From: Planctomycetota bacterium
GTDB lineage: Bacteria > Planctomycetota > Planctomycetia > Gemmatales > Gemmataceae
Length of the DNA: 58,840 nt
Reading direction: 5' to 3'
Assembly: GCA_016195405.1 (NCBI GenBank)
Contig: JACPZP010000075.1
Location: 1 to 58,840, forward strand
The notes under the pieces are model-generated. The model was not told the DNA's origin, did no database searches, and saw only the letters and a list, made by a program, of their open reading frames with translations. The position numbers and the translations under genes were made by a program. Below, piece after piece: positions 7,760-16,537 of this stretch (positions are counted from its first letter, which is position 1; the number at the start of each line of letters is the position of its first letter).

Positions 7760-10342
7760 ATGCCCCGTTCGCTGCGCACGTTTACGGTCCTGCCGCATCT
7801 GCCGACGCGGCTTTTGGGGCTGCAAAAACTCGCTTACAACTTGTGGTGGTGCTGGAACCAGGAAGCGATCTCGCTTTTTCGCCGCCTCGACGATCGCCGT
7901 TTCGAGCAGGCTGACAACAGTCCCGTGAAGCTCTTGGCCACCGTCGAGCAAGAGCGCTACGATCAGCTCCTGCGCGATGACGGCTTTTTGGTTCACATGG
8001 ATCGGGTAGTGCATGCGCTCGACAATTACCTGACTGGGTCCACGTGGTTCCAGGAGACTTACGGCAGAACGGCAGACAGTCCCGAAGCCGTCGCCAACCG
8101 TCATCGGCTCGCGTACTTCTCGGCGGAGTTCGGCATCCACGAGAGCATTCCGGTCTACTCAGGCGGCTTGGGGCTCTTGGCCGGCGATCACTTGAAAGCC
8201 GCTTCCGATCTTGGCTTGCCGCTGGCCGGGGTCGGCCTCATGTACCGGGAGGGCTATTTCCGGCAATACCTGAATGTCGACGGCTGGCAGCAGGAACGCT
8301 ATCCGGAAAACGATTTCGTCAACTTGCCGCTGGTTTCCGAGACCAAGGCCGACGGCACGCCGCTTTTGGTCAACACGCCGATGCCGGGGCGCGACGTCTG
8401 GGCTCGAGTCTGGCGCATTCAAATTGGCCGCATCCCCCTCTACCTGCTCGACACGAACATCGCGCAGAACAACGCGGACGATCGCCAGATTACGGCCCGC
8501 CTCTACGGCGGCGACCACGACATGCGCATCCGCCAGGAAATGGTTCTCGGCATCGGCGGCATTCGCGCACTGCTGGCCCTGGGCAAACCGCCGACCGTCT
8601 GCCACATGAACGAAGGACATTCCGCGTTCAGCGGCCTGGAGCGGACGCGGCTCTTGATGGAGCAGCACAACCTCGATTTCACCTCCGCCAAAGAAGCGGT
8701 CATCGCGGGCACCTGCTTCACCACGCATACTCCGGTTCCGGCCGGCAACGACATCTTCGCTCCGCACCTCATCCAGCACTATTTCGCAGGCTATTTGCCA
8801 CAGCTCAAGATCGGCTGGGAAGACTTCCTCGGCCTGGGACGGCAGAATTCACGCGACGCCAACGAACCATTCTGCATGACAGTGCTCGCTTTGCGGATGT
8901 CCAACATCAGCAACGGCGTGAGCAGGCTGCACGGGCAGGTGTCGCGCAAGATGTGGAAAGCGATCTGGCCCGAATTGCCCGAGGCGGAAATCCCGATCAC
9001 GTCGATCACCAACGGCGTCCACACGCGCACCTGGATGGCGCCGGAGTTTTCACAGCTTTACGACCGCTACCTCGGCGTGCAGTGGGAGGAAAGGCCGACC
9101 GATCACAGCATTTGGCGGCGGGTCGACAACATCCCCAACGCGGAGTTGTGGCGGACCCATGAGCGCCGCCGCGAGCGTCTGGTGGTCTTCGCTCGGTCCC
9201 GGCTGCGCGCCCAACTGGAACGCCGCGGCGCCCCGCCGTCGGAAATCGCCCGCTCCGAAGAGGTGCTCGATCCCGAGACCTTGACCATCGGCTTCGCGCG
9301 CCGCTTCGCCACCTACAAACGCGGCACGCTCATCTTCCGCAATCTGGAACGCCTCACCGCGCTCGTCAACGACAAGGATCGGCCGGTGCAGTTCGTGTTC
9401 GCGGGCAAGGCGCATCCACGCGACCACGGCGGCAAGGAGCTGATCGCCGAGATCATTCACGTCTCGCGCCGGCCGGAGCTGCGCCGCCGCATGGTCTTTG
9501 TCGAGGATTACGACGTCAACGTGGCCCGTTACCTTGTCCAGGGCGTCGACGTTTGGCTCAACAACCCGCGCCGGCCCCTGGAAGCGTCCGGAACCAGCGG
9601 CATGAAGGTGTGCATCAACGGCGGCATCAATCTGTCGATTCTCGACGGCTGGTGGTGCGAGGGCTACACGGGCGACAACGGCTGGGCCATCGGCGCCGGC
9701 GAGGAGTACACCGATCTCGCCTACCAAGACGACATTGAGAGCCGGGCCATTTACGATCTGCTCGAGCAAGAGATTGTGCCCTTGTATTACAACCGCTCGT
9801 CGGACGGGTTGCCGCGCGGCTGGCTGAAGCTGATGAAGCGGGCGATGGCGACGGTCTGCCCGATCTTCAACACCAACCGCATGGTGCAGGAATATATGGA
9901 GAAATGTTACGCGCCGTCGGCGGATCGTTTCGAACGACTGAGCGCTGAAAATCTGAAACGGGCGGCGGCGCTGGCGCAGTGGCGGCGGCGACTCGCGCGG
10001 GAATGGGGCCAACTTCGCGTCGAGAACGTCAGCGCCAACTCCACCGACAGCATGCAGGTGGGCAGCCAACTCGAAGTCGAAGCTCGCGTCAATCTCGGCA
10101 GCCTCACGCCCGATGACGTCGACGTTCATCTCTTCCACGGCGTCGTCGACAACTTGGGCGAAGTCCCCTCCCCTGTCACCGCGTCGATGAGCCCGAACGG
10201 CGCCCACCAGGGCAGCACCTGGATGTATAAAGGCATCATCCCCTGCCGAGCCAGCGGCAACTACGGCTACGCCGTCCGCGTGTTGCCGAAGAACCCGGAT
10301 CTGGGCAATCCGTTCGAGCCGGGGCTGGTGTGCTGGGGATAG
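7760..10342 (+). CDS. glgP: alpha-glucan (glycogen/maltodextrin) phosphorylase, DUF3417 type
   Basis: This 860-residue protein belongs to the short-type alpha-glucan phosphorylases that start with a DUF3417 domain (LPTRLLGLQKLAYNLWWCWN, residues 13-32). It should release glucose-1-phosphate from storage glucans in the cytoplasm. The PLP-site segment EASGTSGMK contains the expected Schiff-base lysine at about residue 616, followed by NGGINLSILDGWW. The GLG..AGDH region near residue 140 and HTPVPAGND near 325 are also family-like. The ATG is preceded by AAGGG and AAGGA within 12 nt. A TPR membrane-anchored protein starts 15 nt downstream, suggesting cotranscription. Confidence 0.93.
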   Translation: MPRSLRTFTVLPHLPTRLLGLQKLAYNLWWCWNQEAISLFRRLDDRRFEQADNSPVKLLATVEQERYDQLLRDDGFLVHMDRVVHALDNYLTGSTWFQETYGRTADSPEAVANRHRLAYFSAEFGIHESIPVYSGGLGLLAGDHLKAASDLGLPLAGVGLMYREGYFRQYLNVDGWQQERYPENDFVNLPLVSETKADGTPLLVNTPMPGRDVWARVWRIQIGRIPLYLLDTNIAQNNADDRQITARLYGGDHDMRIRQEMVLGIGGIRALLALGKPPTVCHMNEGHSAFSGLERTRLLMEQHNLDFTSAKEAVIAGTCFTTHTPVPAGNDIFAPHLIQHYFAGYLPQLKIGWEDFLGLGRQNSRDANEPFCMTVLALRMSNISNGVSRLHGQVSRKMWKAIWPELPEAEIPITSITNGVHTRTWMAPEFSQLYDRYLGVQWEERPTDHSIWRRVDNIPNAELWRTHERRRERLVVFARSRLRAQLERRGAPPSEIARSEEVLDPETLTIGFARRFATYKRGTLIFRNLERLTALVNDKDRPVQFVFAGKAHPRDHGGKELIAEIIHVSRRPELRRRMVFVEDYDVNVARYLVQGVDVWLNNPRRPLEASGTSGMKVCINGGINLSILDGWWCEGYTGDNGWAIGAGEEYTDLAYQDDIESRAIYDLLEQEIVPLYYNRSSDGLPRGWLKLMKRAMATVCPIFNTNRMVQEYMEKCYAPSADRFERLSAENLKRAAALAQWRRRLAREWGQLRVENVSANSTDSMQVGSQLEVEARVNLGSLTPDDVDVHLFHGVVDNLGEVPSPVTASMSPNGAHQGSTWMYKGIIPCRASGNYGYAVRVLPKNPDLGNPFEPGLVCWG

Positions 10343-10357
10343 GCGGAGGCATTCATC

Positions 10358-11710
10358 ATGCCGCTGAATTTCACCCGGAAGCGCATTTGTTTTCTGGGTC
10401 TGGTCATCACTGGCAGCCTCGCCGTTTTGATTTCGGGCGTGTTCGTGGTTAAGGGTCTGTTGACTAGAGTCGGGGATTCGCCAAACAGCGAACTCGTGCT
10501 TCTCAAACGACCGAATGTTCCATTTGAAGGCGAAGCAGGTGCAGGCCGACTTAGCGGGATATTCTATGTGGCAAAGGCGGAACTCAAGGACAAACTCCGC
10601 GTTGAGGAGAACGGCGAAAGTGTTGTTATCGCGATGGCCGACACCATTCCGCTCGATCATGCGGTGAGCTATTTCACGAGCCGGCTCGAAAACAACCCGA
10701 AAGAGCTATTCTCATACTTGCATCGCGCTGAGGCGCACAGGCTAAACAAATCGTCTGCCGATGCTCACCGCGATCTTGCCATGGCGATTTCACTTGATCC
10801 CAATTTCAAAGAGGCACTGCTTGCGCGCGCGCGACTGTGGGACGGAGAACGTGAAAACGCGGAGGCCCTGCACGCTCTCAACGAAGCTCTACGCATCGAT
10901 CCCGAATACGGCCTGGCATACTTTTATCGCGGCAAGGCGCTCGCTCAGATTGGGGAATATGATAAGGCGTTTGAGGACTTCAGCCAGTCGATTCGCTTGG
11001 AAGTCAAAGTCTCCCAGTCCCACGGCAACCGCGGCTATGTCTTAATGCGAAAAGGTGAGCACAAGAAAGCCCTTGAGGATTTGGGGCAGTCACTGCAACT
11101 CCATCCCCGGAACGTCGCTGCCTTGGTCAATCGCGGTGAAAATTGGATTGCCCTCAATGAGCCTGAAAAAGCTCTCCGGGATCTAGACGACGCTCTACGA
11201 ATCGAGCCGAATTCCGCTCCGGCGCACTATCAGCGGTCCTGTGCGCTTTTCAAGCTGAACGAACTCGAGGCGGCAATCCGCGAGCTTGACGAAGTTGTTC
11301 GCTTGGATCCCTCTCGCGCGGATGCGATTGCTACACGCGGATTGATTTTGAATCAAATGAAAATGTATGACAACGCCCGCCGGGACTTCGAGGAGGCAGT
11401 TCGGCTCAGCCCCAAGAGCTCTTGCATCAACCATTTGGTCTTTTTTCTGGCGGCTTGCACTCAGCCTAAGTACCGCGACGGCAAAAGGGCCGTAGAACTG
11501 GCGAAAGAAGCTTGCGAGTTGGGCAAAGGCGAGAGCGGGATTTGCCTATCTAACCTGGCGGCAGCCTACGCGGAGGTTGGCGATTTCGAGCAAGCGGTCA
11601 TATTTCAGGAAAGGGCTTTGGAAGATAAGGCTTACGCCGACTTCCTTGGACAATTCGCCCAGAAAGTCCTGGAGAACTATCGCAACAAGAAGAAATTCAA
11701 CGGCGATTGA
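10358..11710 (+). CDS. membrane-anchored TPR protein
   Basis: The 450-residue product has one N-terminal transmembrane or uncleaved signal segment (FLGLVITGSLAVLISGVFVV, about residues 11-30), then roughly 90 residues of unassigned sequence and a C-terminal array of about eight tetratricopeptide repeats (for example EALLARARLWDGE, GLAYFYRGKALAQIGEYDKA, APAHYQRSCALFKLNELEAA). TPRs usually mediate protein-protein contacts; no enzymatic domain is visible. The gene starts 15 nt after the phosphorylase stop, so an operon is likely, though a functional link is only an inference. Its codon use is less GC-rich than the phosphorylase. Confidence 0.85.
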   Translation: MPLNFTRKRICFLGLVITGSLAVLISGVFVVKGLLTRVGDSPNSELVLLKRPNVPFEGEAGAGRLSGIFYVAKAELKDKLRVEENGESVVIAMADTIPLDHAVSYFTSRLENNPKELFSYLHRAEAHRLNKSSADAHRDLAMAISLDPNFKEALLARARLWDGERENAEALHALNEALRIDPEYGLAYFYRGKALAQIGEYDKAFEDFSQSIRLEVKVSQSHGNRGYVLMRKGEHKKALEDLGQSLQLHPRNVAALVNRGENWIALNEPEKALRDLDDALRIEPNSAPAHYQRSCALFKLNELEAAIRELDEVVRLDPSRADAIATRGLILNQMKMYDNARRDFEEAVRLSPKSSCINHLVFFLAACTQPKYRDGKRAVELAKEACELGKGESGICLSNLAAAYAEVGDFEQAVIFQERALEDKAYADFLGQFAQKVLENYRNKKKFNGD

Positions 11711-11716
11711 CCCTGT

Positions 11717-12403
11717 CTAAAGTTCCGGCTTCCCTCCAAGCGATCGTACCTGGTCGCGGAGTTTTTCGAGCTTCAGTTCGGCTTCATGTTTCTCTTTCTC
11801 GGCCCGGTTTCGTTGTTCCGCGAGTTCGACATAGCTCGCAAACGGCCTTCCATCGGGACCGGTCAAGACCAGATCACCGTCAATCACCTCCATCCGCACC
11901 TTGAGCCGTGGGCTGGTCCAACCTTGCATTTGCGGAATCTCCTTCAGCTTTTCGCCTTCACGAATCCAGCCCAATAACTCACCATCGTCCGGATCGTAGA
12001 TGTAGTATTCCTCGACGCCGTAAGTCTCGTAGAACTGAAACTTGCGAATCATCTGGCCCGGGCGATTGCCTGGAGAAAGCACTTCCCAGACACACTGCGG
12101 CGCGACGCCGTCCTCTTCCCATTGCCTATAGGAACCCCGGTAACCTTTGGGACGCCCGAACGCGGCCATAACATCCGGCGCCTGTCGAATTTCGGGCTCT
12201 TCTTTGACCGGATACCACAGCAGATCGCCGGCGATGAATACGTTCGGATCGTTCGCGAAAACGGCGTCGAGTCCGCCCTGGATCGTGACGATCCAACGAA
12301 ACTGCAGCGTGTTGTCGGCCATGGGCATACCGTCGCTGTCGGGGTAGACGGTCTTTTTCTGATTGAGGAGGGTCACGGCGTTCATATTGCAAATCCCGTT
12401 CAT
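11717..12403 (-). CDS. Uma2-family (DUF820) putative endonuclease-fold protein
   Basis: The 228-residue protein shows the Uma2/DUF820 PD-(D/E)XK-like core: PDVMAAFGRP, then CVWEVLSPGNRPGQMIRKFQFYETYGVEEYYIYDPDDGEL. The Glu of WEVLS and the Asp upstream are candidate metal ligands. The C-terminus (about residues 185-228) is a charged coiled coil (AEQRNRAEKEKHEAELKLEKLR), common in this family. The biological role is unsettled. Its stop is 6 nt from the stop of the convergent TPR gene. The first ATG (12403) has only a weak ribosome site and an ATG at 12385 is possible. Confidence 0.85.
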   Translation of the reverse strand: MNGICNMNAVTLLNQKKTVYPDSDGMPMADNTLQFRWIVTIQGGLDAVFANDPNVFIAGDLLWYPVKEEPEIRQAPDVMAAFGRPKGYRGSYRQWEEDGVAPQCVWEVLSPGNRPGQMIRKFQFYETYGVEEYYIYDPDDGELLGWIREGEKLKEIPQMQGWTSPRLKVRMEVIDGDLVLTGPDGRPFASYVELAEQRNRAEKEKHEAELKLEKLRDQVRSLGGKPEL

Positions 12404-12472
12404 TTTGAAGTGTATCTTATCCGATGTGCAGCGGTGATACTATCATAAGACCCTGATCCTGTCCAAACGCTT

Positions 12473-14884
12473 GTGAGTTCGGCGACGGGAACGCGAAGCT
12501 TCAACATGTCCCTCAACACGGCATTTCGGCTGAGCTTCTATCTGACGATGGGCTTGGCCTGTTGTTGCCTGACCGCGGGCGAGGCGCTTTTCCTGAATTG
12601 GATGGGTTATCTGCTCCCAGCCGTCCTGGCGTTCATCACACTCGCATATTTCGCCGAGGGACGCTGGCAGCTAAGCCTGGGGGCATCCAACGTCGTCGGG
12701 CTCGTCGTCGCGGTCGGCGTGGGGGCGTGGGCTTACCTTTTCATGCCGCGTGACGAGAAGGACTTCCTTGAAATTGGCTTGCCGTGGCCCGCCGGAATGC
12801 TTCCGTATCTCGGCCCGCTTTTGATGATCCTTCTCGTCCTCAAGCTATTCCAGCCAAAAAGAGGCAGAGATTTTTGGGCACTCGAAAGCATCGGTTTGGT
12901 GGCGGTCGCGCTAGGGTGCATTCTGTCGGCCGATTCCCTATTCGGATTGCTGCTGGCAGCTTACATGGCCGGCGTGATCTGGTGCCTGGCCATGAATTAT
13001 CTGGTGCAACGGCAAGCCGCGAACCTTGCTCCGTCGCCGACCGTCGCGCTCTTCACGCCATCGGCTTCGTCGCCTGGCATACCCTGGCGCAGGGCCGGCC
13101 TGGGCCAGGTCGCGCGCTGGGGCGCCTGCATCATGCTGCTTGGGTTCGGACTTTTCCTGGCGGCGCCGCGGCAGACGGATGCTCCCTGGCAACCAGACCG
13201 ACTGTCCAACGGGGAATACGCGGTCGGCATCGGCATTGAAAACAGCATCGATCTGGGCCGCAGCGGCGTCGCGGAGCTGAGCGATGATATCGCTTTCGAG
13301 CTGTCCGCTCGTTCCAAGCATGGACCTGTCGCCGATCTACCGCCCCAGTCGCGCTGTTTCGTCGAGTTCCTTGAGTTCTATTACAAGGGACAATGGCTGA
13401 ATTGGAACCTTGCACAAGCAAAATCGAAGAGGGGCTTTGTGGTCGCTTTCGTCAGGGGGAGCTACAAGTCCCGGTCGGGCGATCCGAAGGGCGTTCCGGA
13501 CAACATTTCCGACGACAGCGTCTATTTGAGATTCCGCGTTCCCGGGCAAATGGTGGCGAGCATGCCTCTGTTTTACCCGCCCGGAGACGACGATGCGCTC
13601 CTCGGTCTGGACACTTACGTCAACGACGAGCCGGTTCAAGAGCCGTTCTTTCAGCGCCTGCAAGGCCTCGATCTCATTTGCACGTTTCCTTTCAAACGCA
13701 GCGGCCGCTTTTATGTCGGCGAGGAAGGCATTACGCGCGTTCCCTCCAGGAGTCCGGCCTTCAAGTCCGACTCGGTGTTCTCTTACGGTCAGGTGATTCG
13801 CGCGCGGACCGCGGCCGATCTTTTTCCCGCGCGTAGTCTCGAGCCGGATCACCTCGAGTACCTTTTGAGGCAGCAGACTCCCGTGCGCATCCTCGATTGG
13901 ACGAGGAGCTTGGTCCCGCGTTTGCCGGAGTTGACTTGGGACGAGAGAAGGCTCGATGACATTGGCAACGTCGAGGTGCAGCATCGGGCTCGCGTCGCTT
14001 CCGCGCTCTGCGACTATCTGGCCCTGTCCGGTAACTACCGCTACAGTTTGACGCTCAGGCGCCAGGACAAGGAGGAGCCCACGGTCGACTTCCTTTTCAA
14101 TGTGAAGGAAGGCCATTGCACGCGGTTTGCCGGCGGCTTGGCGCTGATGCTGCGAGCCGTGGGTATCCCTTCAAGAATTGTCATGGGTTTCCGCGGCCTG
14201 GAAGGAGGTGCAAACGGCGAATACCGCGTGCGCATGAGGCAAGCCCACAGCTGGGTGCAGGCGCTGGTCAAAGTCCCAGGTTCGGACGATTGGCACTGGC
14301 AAACTCTGGATCCTACACCTCCTTCAGCAGCCCGTGACTCGCCGGCTTCAGGACTGGACCTTACGAATATCTGGCAAAACTACATCCTGGATTTCACAGC
14401 CGCCAGACAGGCTAAGTCTCAGCGCGCTTTGCTCGCGAAGCTGGGCTCTGGATCATTTTGGCTGGTGGTCGGCGCGTGCGTGGGGGGCGTCGTGGCGGTC
14501 GGCCGCTTGCGACCGCTGTGGCGCACCTTTGACAGGTCCGGTCGAAGCCTAGGTCGAGCGAAGGCAGGATTGCAGGAACCGCACGTGCTTTGGTATCAGC
14601 GTTTTTTGCAGGTGCTGGCGAAACGGTGCCAACTCCAACCCGCATTGGGCCAGACGCCGCGGGAGTTCGGTTGCCTGGCTACCGCACTGCTGGCACGGCG
14701 CTCGTTACCGGAAAGCCTCGTTAAAGCGCCCCAGCGAATCGTCGACCTGCTGTATGGACTGCGTTTTGGTGGGCGAGCGGTGACGGCTGTGGAAAGAAAT
14801 CAAGCCGATTGCGCCGTGGCTGAATTGGAAGGCGCGTTGGGCGCGCGCGCTTTACCCATCAATACCGATACGAATCCAGCTTGA
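12473..14884 (+). CDS. TgpA-like membrane transglutaminase (DUF3488-transglutaminase-DUF4129)
   Basis: The 803-residue product has about six N-terminal transmembrane helices (to residue ~235), an extracytoplasmic transglutaminase core and one late transmembrane helix ([17 protein letters not shown]) before a cytoplasmic DUF4129-like tail. The catalytic triad is complete: Cys549 in [21 protein letters not shown], His592 in AHSWVQ and Asp613 in LDPTPP. The family is linked to cell-envelope protein processing or cross-linking and usually occurs with MoxR and DUF58 genes. Here a MoxR gene lies 3.2 kb downstream, but no DUF58 is present. The GTG at 12473 or the ATG at 12506 could be the start. The 3' end overlaps that of ahcY by 26 nt. 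Confidence 0.88.
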   Translation: MSSATGTRSFNMSLNTAFRLSFYLTMGLACCCLTAGEALFLNWMGYLLPAVLAFITLAYFAEGRWQLSLGASNVVGLVVAVGVGAWAYLFMPRDEKDFLEIGLPWPAGMLPYLGPLLMILLVLKLFQPKRGRDFWALESIGLVAVALGCILSADSLFGLLLAAYMAGVIWCLAMNYLVQRQAANLAPSPTVALFTPSASSPGIPWRRAGLGQVARWGACIMLLGFGLFLAAPRQTDAPWQPDRLSNGEYAVGIGIENSIDLGRSGVAELSDDIAFELSARSKHGPVADLPPQSRCFVEFLEFYYKGQWLNWNLAQAKSKRGFVVAFVRGSYKSRSGDPKGVPDNISDDSVYLRFRVPGQMVASMPLFYPPGDDDALLGLDTYVNDEPVQEPFFQRLQGLDLICTFPFKRSGRFYVGEEGITRVPSRSPAFKSDSVFSYGQVIRARTAADLFPARSLEPDHLEYLLRQQTPVRILDWTRSLVPRLPELTWDERRLDDIGNVEVQHRARVASALCDYLALSGNYRYSLTLRRQDKEEPTVDFLFNVKEGHCTRFAGGLALMLRAVGIPSRIVMGFRGLEGGANGEYRVRMRQAHSWVQALVKVPGSDDWHWQTLDPTPPSAARDSPASGLDLTNIWQNYILDFTAARQAKSQRALLAKLGSGSFWLVVGACVGGVVAVGRLRPLWRTFDRSGRSLGRAKAGLQEPHVLWYQRFLQVLAKRCQLQPALGQTPREFGCLATALLARRSLPESLVKAPQRIVDLLYGLRFGGRAVTAVERNQADCAVAELEGALGARALPINTDTNPA

Positions 14885-16316
14885 AGGGCCCTTCCGTCTT
14901 GACGCCGATGTAGTCTGCCTGCTTCTTCGAAAGCTTGGTGAGCTTGGCGCCGAGCTGATCCAGGTGCAGCCGTGCGACTTCTTCGTCCAGCTCCTTGGGC
15001 AGCAGGTGGACCTTCTTTTCCAGGCTCTTGTGGTCTTTCCAGAGCTTCATCTGGGCCAAAGTTTGGTTTGTGAACGAGTTCGACATGACGAAGCTCGGGT
15101 GGCCCTTGGCGCAGCCCAAGTTCACCAGCCGGCCCTTGGCAAGAATGATTATTCGCTTGCCGTTGGGCCAGACCACGTGATCGACGGGCGGCAGGTTCTT
15201 GATTTCCTCCCACTTGAGGTCTTCCAAGTCGGCGATTTGAATCTCGCTATCGAAGTGGCCGATGTTGCAGACGATGGCGTTGTGCTTCATCTGATCCATG
15301 TGGTGGCGGGTGATGACGGCGACGTTGCCCGTGGCGGTGACGAAGATGTCGCCAAACTTGCAGGCCTCGTCCATGGTCACCACTTGGTAGCCTTCCATGC
15401 AAGCTTGCAGGGCGCAGATGGGGTCGATTTCGGTGATGAACACCGTGGCCCCGGCGCCGCGGAAGGCTTGGGCGCATCCCTTCCCCACGTCGCCGTAGCC
15501 CGACACCACCGCCTTCTTGCCGGAAATCATGACATCGGTGGCCCTTTTGATGCCGTCGATAAGGCTTTCGCGGCAGCCATAGAGGTTGTCAAATTTGCTT
15601 TTGGTGACACAATCGTTGACGTTGATGGCCGGGAAGCGCAGGGTGCCGTTCTTCTCGCGCTCATAGAGGCGGTGTACGCCGGTGGTCGTCTCTTCGCTGA
15701 CGCCGATCACGTTCTGGGCGATCCGGCTGTAGAAATTCGGTTTGTCCTGGAGTGTTCGTTTGATCGAGGCCAAGAGAATGCGTTCCTCTTCGGAGTCGGG
15801 CTTGCGGTCGAGGATCGACGGATCTTTCTCGGCGTCGCAGCCCAGGTGGATAAGCAAGGTCGCGTCGCCGCCGTCGTCGAGGATGAGATTGGGCGTGCCG
15901 CCGTCGGCCCATTGCATGATGCGGTGCGTGTATTCCCAGTATTCTTCGAGGCTCTCGCCCTTTTTGGCAAACACGGGCGTTCCCTTGACCGCCACTGCCG
16001 CGGCGGCCGGGTCGTAGGTCGAGAAGATGTTGCAGCTCGCCCAGCGAATGTCCGCGCCTAGGGCCTGCAAGGTTTCGATGAGCACAGCCGTCTGTGCGGT
16101 CATGTGCAAGCTGCCGGCGATGCGGGCGCCTTTCAGGGGCTGGCTGGCGGCGTATTTCTTACGCGTGGCCATCAGGCCGGGCATCTCATGCTCGGCCAGG
16201 GCGATTTCCTTGCGGCCCCATTCGGCCAGCGAAATGTCGCTTACTGCGAAGTCCTCGTGCGACGCGGATTTAGCCTTTGTCTCCTTGGCCGGCGCTTTCT
16301 TGGCGGTCACGGTCAT
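14859..16316 (-). CDS. ahcY: adenosylhomocysteinase (SAH hydrolase)
   Basis: This 485-residue cytosolic enzyme hydrolyses S-adenosylhomocysteine to adenosine and homocysteine, recycling the methylation by-product. Typical segments are [32 protein letters not shown], the NAD-binding [12 protein letters not shown] and the C-terminal LDSYRY. The frame extends to 16475, but the ATG at 16316 has GAGGAG 6-7 nt upstream and is followed by a Lys/Ala-rich leader ([16 protein letters not shown]) common in bacterial members. The 5' untranslated region contains a strong palindrome (16351-16416) about 35 nt upstream of the ATG. No SAH riboswitch consensus was recognised. Confidence 0.97.
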   Translation of the reverse strand: MTVTAKKAPAKETKAKSASHEDFAVSDISLAEWGRKEIALAEHEMPGLMATRKKYAASQPLKGARIAGSLHMTAQTAVLIETLQALGADIRWASCNIFSTYDPAAAAVAVKGTPVFAKKGESLEEYWEYTHRIMQWADGGTPNLILDDGGDATLLIHLGCDAEKDPSILDRKPDSEEERILLASIKRTLQDKPNFYSRIAQNVIGVSEETTTGVHRLYEREKNGTLRFPAINVNDCVTKSKFDNLYGCRESLIDGIKRATDVMISGKKAVVSGYGDVGKGCAQAFRGAGATVFITEIDPICALQACMEGYQVVTMDEACKFGDIFVTATGNVAVITRHHMDQMKHNAIVCNIGHFDSEIQIADLEDLKWEEIKNLPPVDHVVWPNGKRIIILAKGRLVNLGCAKGHPSFVMSNSFTNQTLAQMKLWKDHKSLEKKVHLLPKELDEEVARLHLDQLGAKLTKLSKKQADYIGVKTEGPFKLDSYRY

Positions 16317-16350
16317 ACGAATCTCCTCAATGAAATGGCTCCACTTCCTC

Positions 16351-16416
16351 GAAGCGGTTTCAAAAGGGGTCAGGACCTCTAGAAACACAGGTCCTGACCC
16401 CTTTTGAAACCGCTTC
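16351..16416. repeat. 28-bp-arm palindrome in the ahcY/beta-CASP spacer
   Basis: Arms at 16351-16378 and 16389-16416 are perfect 28-bp reverse complements, with a 10-nt loop CTAGAAACAC. The arms contain AAAAGGGGTCAGGACCT, a motif I recall in REP-like repeats linked to Y1-type transposases. It lies in the ahcY leader and upstream of the divergent beta-CASP gene, so it would form a hairpin in either transcript. Confidence 0.92.
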
Positions 16417-16525
16417 TCACCTCGACAGGAATATGATAGGCTCTCGGGCCGCTTTGGGACAAGCGCAATCGACATCCCCGCACCCTCTCGGACCGCTTGA
16501 TTCGGCTTTTCAGAGTAGACAGCGA

Positions 16526-16531
16526 TATAAT
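16526..16531 (+). promoter_or_regulatory. candidate -10 box giving a leaderless beta-CASP mRNA
   Basis: A perfect TATAAT occurs with its last base 6 nt before the ATG at 16538, so transcription starting 7 nt after the hexamer would begin at the start codon. No Shine-Dalgarno sequence precedes this ATG. No good -35 box is seen at 16-18 nt (TTGATT at 16497 is 23 nt away), so the call is tentative. Confidence 0.4.
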
Positions 16532-16537
16532 CACTTC

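Noticed and set aside
9050..10660. A 536-codon minus-strand frame opposite the glucan phosphorylase
   Set aside because: It overlaps a clear family member along nearly its whole length and runs into the next gene; composition is that of an antisense shadow.
14964..16061. A 365-codon plus-strand frame opposite ahcY
   Set aside because: Lies entirely within the well-conserved adenosylhomocysteinase gene and shows no domain.
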